Assembly: GCA_043553855.1 (NCBI GenBank)
Contig: CP121336.1
Span: 3,596,001 to 3,660,000 of the forward strand
Length of the DNA: 64,000 nucleotides
Source: JAUIAS01 sp030425395
GTDB taxonomy: Bacteria > Pseudomonadota > Alphaproteobacteria > Rhodobacterales > Rhodobacteraceae
Direction of reading: 5' to 3'
Positions 9,815 to 17,319 of the stretch are shown here, piece after piece (the first letter of the stretch is position 1; the number at the start of each line of letters is the position of its first letter). Made by a program: the position numbers and the translations under genes. The notes below the pieces were generated by a model. That model was not told the origin of the DNA. It ran no database searches and saw only the letters and a program-made list of their open reading frames with translations.

Positions 9815-12800
9815 ATGACGCAGCACACACCGACAAAACGGCTTGAGATGACGCTTGAAGATCGCCTTCATCAGGAAGAGGGCTGGGTATACATGACGGG
9901 GATGCAGGCGTTGGTTCGGTTGCCGATCCAGCAGCGCAAGCGCGATGCGGCGGCGGGTTTGAATACCGGCGGGTATATCTCGGGCTATCGCGGTTCGCCT
10001 GTGGGCACCTATGACATGGCGCTCTGGCAGGCCGAGGCGGTGCTCAAGGATCATAACATCCATTTTCAGCCGGGGGTGAACGAGGATCTGGCCGCGACGG
10101 CGACCTGGGGGTCGCAATTGGTGGGAACCTTCCCCGGTGCGCGGGTCGAGGGCGTGTTTTCCATCTGGTATGGCAAGGCCCCGGGCATGGACCGTTCGAT
10201 GGACCCGCTGCGCCACGCAAATCTGGCGGGGACCAGTCCCAAGGGCGGATCGCTGTTGCTGGTGGGCGACGATCACGGGGCAAAGTCCTCGACGCTGGCC
10301 TGTTATTCGGATCTGAACTTTGCGTCTTTGGGGATGCCGCTTCTGGCTCCGTCGAATGCGCAGGATGTGCTTGATATGGGGCTGCATGGCATCGCGATGA
10401 GCCGGTATTCCGGCACATTGACGGGGATGAAGCTGGTAACGGACGTGGTCGAGGGCGGAGGCTCTGTTCATGTGGCCCCGGACAGCCCGCAGATCGTCCT
10501 GCCCGAGGGGGATGTGACCGACACCGGTATCAAGCCGTTTACGCCGATCCCCGAACAGGAACGTCTGCTGTGGGATGTGAAGCTCAAGAAAGTGCTGGCC
10601 TATGCGCGGGCCAATGGTCTGAACCGGATCGACGGACCACAGGATGCCCTGATCGGGATCGTCGCGGCGGGAAAGGCGTGGCAGGACCTGAGCCAATCCC
10701 TGTCCGGTCTGGGGTATCGCGATGGTAAGCTGGGCAATATGCCGGTTCGGCTGCTCAAGGTGGGCATGGTCTGGCCGCTTGATCCGCGGGTGATCAGCGA
10801 CTTTGCCCGGGGATTGGAGACGATCCTCGTGGTTGAGGAAAAGCGCCCCTTGCTGGAAGACCAGATCCGCGCGATCCTCTACGAGACCGACCACCGCCCG
10901 CGCATCGTCGGCAAGACGTTCCGGGGCACGGCCTATACTGCCGCTGACGACGATTGCGCCTTTCCGGGGTTCGGCGAGATTGACCCGAACCAGGTGATGC
11001 GGGTTCTGGTGCGCGTGGCGCAGGAAACCGATCCCGATTGCGGCCTGTCTCTGCCCAATCAACCCGAAGCGCCGCCCAAACTGGGGGCAGGGGTCATCCG
11101 CCCGCCGTCTTTCTGTGCGGGCTGTCCGCATGGGCGATCCACACAGGTGGTCGATGGGTCGCGCGCGCTTGCCGGGATCGGGTGCCACACGATGGCGATG
11201 TTGCGCAATCCGGCAAAGACCAACTCGGTCAGCCACATGGGCGGCGAAGGGGCGATGTGGCTGGGGCAGTATCCGTTTACCGATGAGGCCCACGTTTTTG
11301 CGAATATGGGCGACGGCACCTATTTTCATTCCGGCCTCATGGCCATCCGTGCCGCGATCGCGGCGGGGGCACCGATAACTTACAAACTGCTGCACAACGG
11401 GTTCGTGTCCATGACCGGCGGACAGGCCCATGATGGAGAAGTCAGCCCGGAACAGATGGTGCGCCAGCTCCGTGCCGAAGGGGTTGAACGTATCGCGCTG
11501 GTGGCCGACGAGCCGGAAAAATATGACGGCAAGCCGCTGGGCACCGGGGTCAGCGTGCACCCGCGTGGGGAACTGCAACTGGTAGAGCGGGAGTTGCGCG
11601 AAAAGAAGGGCGTGACGGTAATCATCTACGATCAGCCCTGTGCGACCGAACGCCGCCGCCTGCGCAAGCGCGGCAAGTGGGTGGACCCGGACAAGCGGGC
11701 CTTTATCAACCCCGAGGTTTGCGAAGGCTGTGGCGATTGCTCGACCGTGTCGGCCTGTATGGCGATCGAACCGCTGGAAACCGAGTTGGGCCGCAAGCGC
11801 AAGATCAACCAGTCGTCCTGCAACAAGGATTTTTCCTGTGTCGAGGGCTTCTGCCCGTCCTTTGTGACGGTGACGGGGGCGACCCCGCGCAAGGTCCAGA
11901 AAGAAGAGATCGACTTTGACGTCAGTCACCTGCCGGACCCGACGCCGCGCGCGATTGACGGATCCTGGTCGATCCTTGTGTCGGGCATAGGCGGTGCCGG
12001 GGTTGTGACCGTGGGTCAGACATTGGCGGTGGCTGCCCATGCGGATGGGTATTTTTCGTCCAACCTCGATATCACGGGCCTGGCCCAGAAATACGGCGCG
12101 GTGCACAGCCATATCAAACTGGCGCTCAGCCCCGACCAGATGCGGGCCACGCGCATTGCGGCGGCCGAGGCGGATGCGCTGATCGGCTGCGATTTGGTGG
12201 TGGCTGCGGGCGACGAAGCATTGTCAAAACTGACCCCCGGAAAATCGGTCGCAGTCACGGATACCACTGTGGTGCCGACCTCCGAGTTCTCCCAGAACCC
12301 CGATTGGCAGTTGAGCGGCACAGAGCAGGCCGAACGCTTGACGCGCGTTCTGGGCGACGACGCGGTCGCGCTGGATGCGCAGACCATCGCGGAACGGGTC
12401 ATGGGGGACCGTGTCTTTGCCAATATGCTGCTCATGGGCGCGTCATGGCAGCAGGGCGGTGTGCCCTTGTCGCTTGAGGCAATCCACCATGCGATCGGGT
12501 TGAACGGCGTTGCAGTGGCCAAGAACAAGCGCGCGTTTGATCTGGGCCGTCTGGCGATGGCTGATCCCGATGCGGTCAAGGCACTGATGAAGGAGGACGT
12601 GCCGGTTCTTCTGGATGCGCACCGCGCCCGGTCGCTTGAGGATATCGTGGCCCACCGCAGTGCCGAGCTGATCGCCTATGACGGGCCTGCTTTGGCCAAA
12701 CGGTATACCGACATGATCGCGCGGGCCAAGGGCGCGGGGCTGGATGATGCGGCTCTCAAGGCGATCGCGCGGGGCTATTACAAGCTTCTGGCGGTCAAGG

Positions 12801-13270
12801 ATGAATGGGAGGCCGCGCGGCTGTATTGCAAGCCGTCGTTCCGCAAATCCCTGAGCGAAACCTTTGACGGCGACATGGAGATGACTTTCTATTTCGGTGC
12901 ATGGCCCTTTGGCGGGGTCGATCCCAAGACCGGCAAGGCCACCAAAGGCGCGGTCAAAGGCAAGACGGCGATGCGGTTCTTTGCGCTGATGAACCGTTTC
13001 CGCCGGCTGCGTGGCTCCGTCCTTGATCCGTTCCGCAACGGAGAAGAGGCCGTTCTGGCGCGTCGCATCCTGGCCGATTACGAGGCCGATATCGACTTTG
13101 CATTGGCCAATTGGTCCGACGCGAAAGCGGCAGACCTGACCGAGCTTCTCGACTTGCCCGAGCATATCCGCGGCTATGGCCACGTCCGCGCCCGCCACGC
13201 GGCAGAGGCGGATCAAACGCGTGCCCGCCTGCGGGCTGCGGTCGCAGACGTCGCAATCGCCGCAGAGTAA
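9815..13270 (+). CDS. fused indolepyruvate-type 2-oxoacid:ferredoxin oxidoreductase (copy 1)
   Basis: A 1151-residue fusion of the alpha and gamma parts of a thiamine-diphosphate 2-oxoacid:ferredoxin oxidoreductase, which decarboxylates aryl- or branched-chain 2-oxoacids to acyl-CoA and reduces ferredoxin. In order: an N-terminal pyrimidine-binding region with GYRGSPVGTYD and PGVNEDLAATA; a pyrophosphate-binding region with FCAGCPHG, HMGGEG and GDGTYFHSG; an iron-sulfur stretch CEGCGDCSTVSAC, then CNKDFSC and CPSFV; a gamma domain beginning SILVSGIGGAGVVTVGQ; and a C-terminal 230-residue extension seen in proteobacterial fusions. The ATG at 9815 has no strong ribosome site; the ATG at 9848 is an alternative. 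The 270-bp upstream gap contains TTGACA at 9678 but no clear -10. ilvD follows 12 bp downstream. A paralog lies at 42121. Confidence 0.9.
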   Translation: MTQHTPTKRLEMTLEDRLHQEEGWVYMTGMQALVRLPIQQRKRDAAAGLNTGGYISGYRGSPVGTYDMALWQAEAVLKDHNIHFQPGVNEDLAATATWGSQLVGTFPGARVEGVFSIWYGKAPGMDRSMDPLRHANLAGTSPKGGSLLLVGDDHGAKSSTLACYSDLNFASLGMPLLAPSNAQDVLDMGLHGIAMSRYSGTLTGMKLVTDVVEGGGSVHVAPDSPQIVLPEGDVTDTGIKPFTPIPEQERLLWDVKLKKVLAYARANGLNRIDGPQDALIGIVAAGKAWQDLSQSLSGLGYRDGKLGNMPVRLLKVGMVWPLDPRVISDFARGLETILVVEEKRPLLEDQIRAILYETDHRPRIVGKTFRGTAYTAADDDCAFPGFGEIDPNQVMRVLVRVAQETDPDCGLSLPNQPEAPPKLGAGVIRPPSFCAGCPHGRSTQVVDGSRALAGIGCHTMAMLRNPAKTNSVSHMGGEGAMWLGQYPFTDEAHVFANMGDGTYFHSGLMAIRAAIAAGAPITYKLLHNGFVSMTGGQAHDGEVSPEQMVRQLRAEGVERIALVADEPEKYDGKPLGTGVSVHPRGELQLVERELREKKGVTVIIYDQPCATERRRLRKRGKWVDPDKRAFINPEVCEGCGDCSTVSACMAIEPLETELGRKRKINQSSCNKDFSCVEGFCPSFVTVTGATPRKVQKEEIDFDVSHLPDPTPRAIDGSWSILVSGIGGAGVVTVGQTLAVAAHADGYFSSNLDITGLAQKYGAVHSHIKLALSPDQMRATRIAAAEADALIGCDLVVAAGDEALSKLTPGKSVAVTDTTVVPTSEFSQNPDWQLSGTEQAERLTRVLGDDAVALDAQTIAERVMGDRVFANMLLMGASWQQGGVPLSLEAIHHAIGLNGVAVAKNKRAFDLGRLAMADPDAVKALMKEDVPVLLDAHRARSLEDIVAHRSAELIAYDGPALAKRYTDMIARAKGAGLDDAALKAIARGYYKLLAVKDEWEAARLYCKPSFRKSLSETFDGDMEMTFYFGAWPFGGVDPKTGKATKGAVKGKTAMRFFALMNRFRRLRGSVLDPFRNGEEAVLARRILADYEADIDFALANWSDAKAADLTELLDLPEHIRGYGHVRARHAAEADQTRARLRAAVADVAIAAE

Positions 13271-13282
13271 GGAGGACGCGGT

Positions 13283-15154
13283 ATGAAATTGAGGTCTGAC
13301 AAAGTAACGGTCGGTGCGTTGAACACGGGCGTTCGTGCGCTGTGGCGGGCGACGGGAACGCAACCCGAAGAGTTCGGCCGCCCGATCATCGGGATCGCCA
13401 ACTCCTTTACCGAGATGGTCCCGGGGCACGTGCATCTTCAGGCGCTGGGGCGTCTGGTCGCCAAGGAAATCCGCGCCGCGGGCGGCGTGCCCAAGGAGTT
13501 CAACACGATCGCGGTGGATGACGGCATCGCCATGGGGCACGAAGGCATGATGTATTCGCTGCCCTCGCGCGAACTGATCGCGGATGCCTGCGAATACATG
13601 GCCAACGCCCATGCTATCGACGCGATGATCTGCCTGAGCAATTGCGACAAGATCACGCCTGCCATGCTGATGGCCGCGAACCGGCTGAATATCCCGACAA
13701 TCTTTGTCTCGGGCGGGCCGATGGAGAGCGGCAAGTTCGACTTCAGAGGCGAGACGAAACGCGTCGACGCCATCGACACGATCTATGTTGCGGGCGATCC
13801 CTCGGCCACCCAAGATGAGATCGACGCCGTGGAAGAGGCCGCATGCCCGACCTGCGGCTCCTGCGCGCTGATGGGCACGGCCAATTCGATGAACTGCCTG
13901 ACTGAGGCGCTCGGCATGGCGCTGCCCGGCAACGGCACTATTGTCGCGACACATACGGACCGCGAGGACCTGTTCAAGAAGGCGGCGCACCGGATCGTGG
14001 ACATGGCGCTGGCCTATTATCGTGACGGCGACGCCAGCGTCCTGCCCCGCTCGATCTGTTCGCGCGAGGGGCTGGAAAATGCCGTGCGCATGACGATGGC
14101 CATCGGCGGGTCGACCAACACCATCCTGCATCTTCTGGCCGTGGCACAGGAGGCGGGTGCCGCGTTTACCATCGACGATTTCGACCGCATCAGCCGCGAC
14201 ACGCCCTGTCTGTGCAAAGTCTCGCCTTCCGCGCATGAGATCTTTATCGAGGATATGCACCGCGCAGGTGGCGTCATGGCAGTGGCGCACGAATTGCTGA
14301 AAGCGGGCAAATACAATGGCGACGTGCCCACCGCTCTTGGCCAACCTGTCTCGGAGTATTGCGCCGATTGGGACATCACCAATCCCGGCAACGAAGAGGC
14401 CCGCAAGCTCTTTTCCGCCGGTCCGGGCGGTATCCGCTCGATCCGCGCGTTTTCGCAATCGAGCCGTTTCAAGGAGCTGGACACAGACCGCGAAAACGGC
14501 GTGATCCGCAGCGCCAATCACGCCTTTACCGAGGATGGTGGCCTTGCCGTGCTGCGCGGCAATCTCGCGCCTGACAGTTGTGTGGTGAAATCGGCAGGTG
14601 TTCCAGATACCCTGTGGCAGTTCCGTGGGACGGCGGTTGTCAGCGAAAGCATGGAAGAGGCGCTGGAGAAGATCCAGAATGGCACCGTGCAGGCGGGCAA
14701 TGTGGTGGTGATCCGCTACGAGGGGCCGCGCGGCGGGCCGGGCATGCGCGAAATGCTGACGCCAACGGGCGTGATGAAGGCGATGGGCCTCGGAGACAAG
14801 GCCGCGCTCATCACCGATGGGCGTTTCTCGGGCGCGACCTCGGGGCTGTCGGTGGGGCACGTGTCGCCGGAAGCCGCCTCCGGTGGTGCCATTGCCTTGG
14901 TGCAGGACGGCGATGTGATCGAATTTGATATCCCGAGCCGTCGCGTGCATCTCGATATCTCCGACGACGAGCTTGCCCGCCGCCGCGCCGCAATGAACGC
15001 GCGCGGCGACAAGGCCTGGAAACCAGCAACCCGCCAGCGCGACGTCTCAACGGCCCTGCGGATCTACGGCCTCATGGCAGCCTCCGCCGACAAAGGCGGC
15101 GCGCGCGATCTGGAGCGACTGGCAGAACTCGAACGCTTCGCGGCAAAGGTATAA
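13283..15154 (+). CDS. ilvD: dihydroxy-acid dehydratase
   Basis: IlvD dehydrates 2,3-dihydroxy acids to 2-oxoisovalerate and 2-oxo-3-methylvalerate in valine, isoleucine and leucine synthesis, using an iron-sulfur cluster. The 623-residue chain is of the long enterobacterial type. Visible hallmarks are NSFTEMVPGHVHL, the cluster cysteines in SNCDKITPAML and CPTCGSC, GGSTNTILHLLA, and the C-terminal ITDGRFSGATSGLSVGHVSPEA with the catalytic Ser. GGAGG at 13271-13275 directly after the upstream stop codon places the ATG at 13283. Only 12 bp separate it from the ferredoxin oxidoreductase gene, so the two are probably co-transcribed, which is an unusual partnership. Confidence 0.95.
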   Translation: MKLRSDKVTVGALNTGVRALWRATGTQPEEFGRPIIGIANSFTEMVPGHVHLQALGRLVAKEIRAAGGVPKEFNTIAVDDGIAMGHEGMMYSLPSRELIADACEYMANAHAIDAMICLSNCDKITPAMLMAANRLNIPTIFVSGGPMESGKFDFRGETKRVDAIDTIYVAGDPSATQDEIDAVEEAACPTCGSCALMGTANSMNCLTEALGMALPGNGTIVATHTDREDLFKKAAHRIVDMALAYYRDGDASVLPRSICSREGLENAVRMTMAIGGSTNTILHLLAVAQEAGAAFTIDDFDRISRDTPCLCKVSPSAHEIFIEDMHRAGGVMAVAHELLKAGKYNGDVPTALGQPVSEYCADWDITNPGNEEARKLFSAGPGGIRSIRAFSQSSRFKELDTDRENGVIRSANHAFTEDGGLAVLRGNLAPDSCVVKSAGVPDTLWQFRGTAVVSESMEEALEKIQNGTVQAGNVVVIRYEGPRGGPGMREMLTPTGVMKAMGLGDKAALITDGRFSGATSGLSVGHVSPEAASGGAIALVQDGDVIEFDIPSRRVHLDISDDELARRRAAMNARGDKAWKPATRQRDVSTALRIYGLMAASADKGGARDLERLAELERFAAKV

Positions 15155-15525
15155 GGCGTGGGGGGGCGAAACCCGCGGATCACGGCGCGGTAATCGCCGG
15201 CAGATGCGCGGCCCCGGTTTCTCTTTGGCAACGCCCTTCGTGAACATTTCCAACATGGACAGCGGCGCGTGACCGTTTCTTTCTCGTTCAAAATACCCCC
15301 GCCGGAGGCACCCCGCGACGCGCGCAGCGCGGCGCAAAACCTTAGCAGAGTGACGCGCGTAGCGCGTTGCAATTGTCTTGGTTGATTATTGGGCCGCGAG
15401 TTGTCGCGTCGCTCTTGAACCTTTCATGCGCGTCGCGCGGTGCCATCTGCGCGGACTTGCCTGTGGGGACTTGGCCACCCCATCTTGCTCTGCTAGCGAT
15501 AGCTGAGGGAAAATCGGAGGGTGTC
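15155..15525. other. intergenic region after ilvD with composite repeat
   Basis: 371 bp without a credible gene. It holds one copy of the dispersed hairpin repeat (15271-15372) and, near its end, GGAGG at 15516-15520 that serves the next gene. No convincing promoter or terminator was identified outside the repeat. Confidence 0.6.
15271..15372 (-). repeat. composite hairpin repeat, copy 1
   Basis: Reverse orientation. A GTTTCTTTCTCGTTC tail is followed by the conserved CCCCCGCCGGAGGC block, then the hairpin unit with CGCGCGCAGCGCG, and a second, degenerate unit with ACGCGCGTAGCGCGT ending near 15372. It lies downstream of ilvD and upstream of the methyltransferase gene. Confidence 0.8.
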
Positions 15526-16086
15526 TTGGTCAGTCTCAATCGTGTCGCCATGCAGAAGGCCAGTCGCAAGTTGATCCGGGGGCTCAATCCCGAAACGCAG
15601 GACGTGGCGGAAATTTCGGGGAAGTGGGGACAGAATTTTCCGTTCAAGTCCTATACCCAGTTTCACTTTCCCGAACATGACATATGCAAGGGCCCCATTC
15701 GCAATCCCGACCGCAGCATTCGCACCTTTGATCTGATCCTTGCCAATCAGGTATGGGAACATCTTGACCGCCCCTATACAGCAGCGCGCAGCGTGTTCAC
15801 CATGTTGCGTCCCGGTGGGCATTTCTGGCTGGCCGTGCCGTTCTTTGTGCCGTTTCATGCCGCGCCCTATGATTGCGCCCGCTGGTCGGCGCGCGGGTTG
15901 CGCAGCCTGTTGCTCGAGGCCGGTTTTCAGGACAGCGCGATTCACGCCGAGCAATGGGGCAACCGCAACGCGGCGTTGCGCAATCTCGAGGACGTGTGGC
16001 CGCCGGTCTACGATCCAGAAACCGACTCGCTTGAAAACGATCCGAACATGCCGGTCTGCGCGTGGGCCATCGCGCAACGGCTGTAG
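15526..16086 (+). CDS. class I SAM-dependent methyltransferase
   Basis: A 186-residue protein with the late part of a class I methyltransferase fold: DLILANQVWEHLDRPYTA (motif around the acidic loop) near residues 70-90, then MLRPGGHFWLAVPFFVPFHAAP and a C-terminal SARGLRSLLLEAGF, as in SAM methyltransferases with an aromatic-rich active site. The classical GxGxG motif I is not evident, so the N-terminal part may be divergent or short. The start is uncertain: TTG at 15526 has GGAGG five bases upstream, while the first nearby ATG is at 15550 without a good site. The following MFS gene starts one base after its stop codon, so the two form an operon. The substrate is unknown. Confidence 0.7.
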   Translation: MVSLNRVAMQKASRKLIRGLNPETQDVAEISGKWGQNFPFKSYTQFHFPEHDICKGPIRNPDRSIRTFDLILANQVWEHLDRPYTAARSVFTMLRPGGHFWLAVPFFVPFHAAPYDCARWSARGLRSLLLEAGFQDSAIHAEQWGNRNAALRNLEDVWPPVYDPETDSLENDPNMPVCAWAIAQRL

Positions 16087-16087
16087 G

Positions 16088-17266
16088 GTGATTGCGTCCC
16101 GCACCAATTGGCGGCTGGTTCTGTTGATCTGGGCGGCCGGTCTGGGAGCGGCTGCGCAATATGGCAAGGTCAGCGTGGTCTATGACCAACTGCCTGCGAT
16201 CTATCCTCAGGCGGGCCCGTCCTTGGGGTTTGCGGTGTCGCTGGTGGGGTTTGTTGGCATCCTCTTTGGCGTGGTGGCCGGGTTGCTGGTGGCGCGTCTG
16301 GGCTACCGCCGGACTTTGCTGGCTGCGCTTTGGGTGGGGGCCGGGCTGTCGGTCTTGCAGGCCAGCCTGCCGCCGGTGCCGGTGTTGCTGGCCGCGCGCG
16401 CGCTTGAGGGGGCATCGCATTTGGCCATTGTGGTGGCGGCTCCGACATTCATCGCTCAACTGTCGGCCCCGCGCCATCGCGGCTTTACGCTCAGTCTCTG
16501 GAGCACCTTTTTCGGCGTGTCCTATACCGTTTTGGTGATGTTGGGCTTGCCTTTGGTGGCGCGCTTTGGTGTGCCTGCGCTGTTTGTGGCCCATGCGGTC
16601 TGGATGGCGGTGCTGGCGGTGATCCTCTCGCGGGCCTTGCCGCGTCTGGGTGCGCAGGGGGATGCGCCGCCGTTGTCGGTGGCCGGGGTGTTGCGCGATC
16701 ATGCGGCGATCTACCGGTCGCCATTCATCGCCGCGCCTGCGTTGGGTTGGTTGTTCTATACCTTTTGCTTTCTGGCATTACTGACGCTGCTCCCGCCCTT
16801 TATTCCACCAGAGATCCGCGCCGCGACGCTGGCGGCGATGCCGCTTGTTTCGATTGTTGTTTCAATGACCTTGGGCGTGGCGCTGTTACGGCGGGTGACA
16901 GCGGTTGCTGTGGTTGTGCTTGGGTTCGCGCTGACGGCCGGATGCCTGATCTGGCTGCTCTGGCTGCCGGGTGCGCCGCTGGCCTGTTTGTGCCTTGCGG
17001 GGGCGTTGGGTCTGGTCCAGGGGGCAAGCTTTGCCGCCGTGCCTGCGCTGAATGACACGCCCGCGCATCAGGCACAGGCAAACGGGGCGATGGCGCAGAT
17101 GGGCAATCTGGGCAACACGCTGGGCACGCCGGCCTTGGCAGCGATTGTCGCGACAGCCGGATACAGCGGGATGATCCTTCTGGCGCTGATCGTCTTTGCA
17201 GCGGGGGCCCTGTTGCACCTTTGGATGGCTTATCGCCGCCGTTCCTGCTTCGTTCCGCATTTTTGA
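16088..17266 (+). CDS. MFS transporter, CynX/NimT-like
   Basis: A 392-residue inner-membrane protein with about 12 hydrophobic segments. ARLGYRRTLLAALWVGAGLSV near residues 65-85 is the MFS loop motif, and ARALEGASHLAIVVAAPTFI near 105-125 resembles the fourth-helix motif of drug and cyanate-type exporters. The start is a GTG at 16088, one base after the TAG of the methyltransferase; the open frame before it is only a shadow of that gene. Tight coupling suggests the transporter exports or imports a substrate related to the methylation step, but nothing identifies it. The LexA box for uvrA lies inside its last 30 bases. Confidence 0.82.
   Translation: MIASRTNWRLVLLIWAAGLGAAAQYGKVSVVYDQLPAIYPQAGPSLGFAVSLVGFVGILFGVVAGLLVARLGYRRTLLAALWVGAGLSVLQASLPPVPVLLAARALEGASHLAIVVAAPTFIAQLSAPRHRGFTLSLWSTFFGVSYTVLVMLGLPLVARFGVPALFVAHAVWMAVLAVILSRALPRLGAQGDAPPLSVAGVLRDHAAIYRSPFIAAPALGWLFYTFCFLALLTLLPPFIPPEIRAATLAAMPLVSIVVSMTLGVALLRRVTAVAVVVLGFALTAGCLIWLLWLPGAPLACLCLAGALGLVQGASFAAVPALNDTPAHQAQANGAMAQMGNLGNTLGTPALAAIVATAGYSGMILLALIVFAAGALLHLWMAYRRRSCFVPHF
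17241..17255 (+). promoter_or_regulatory. LexA (SOS) box of uvrA
   Basis: GTTC (17241-17244), seven bases, GTTC (17252-17255): an exact match to the alphaproteobacterial LexA site GTTC-N7-GTTC. It lies 65 bp upstream of the uvrA ATG and overlaps the 3' end of the MFS gene. The same spacing is found before lexA (61925-61939). Confidence 0.88.
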
Positions 17267-17319
17267 TTGGAGAATCCGCCGCTCTGCCTTATGTCTCATC
17301 TGTCAGTCAGGGGGTCAGA

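Noticed and set aside
9797..14950. Long minus-strand open frames (up to 835 codons) opposite the oxidoreductase and ilvD genes
   Set aside because: His/Arg-rich composition and complete overlap with well-supported genes mark them as shadows.
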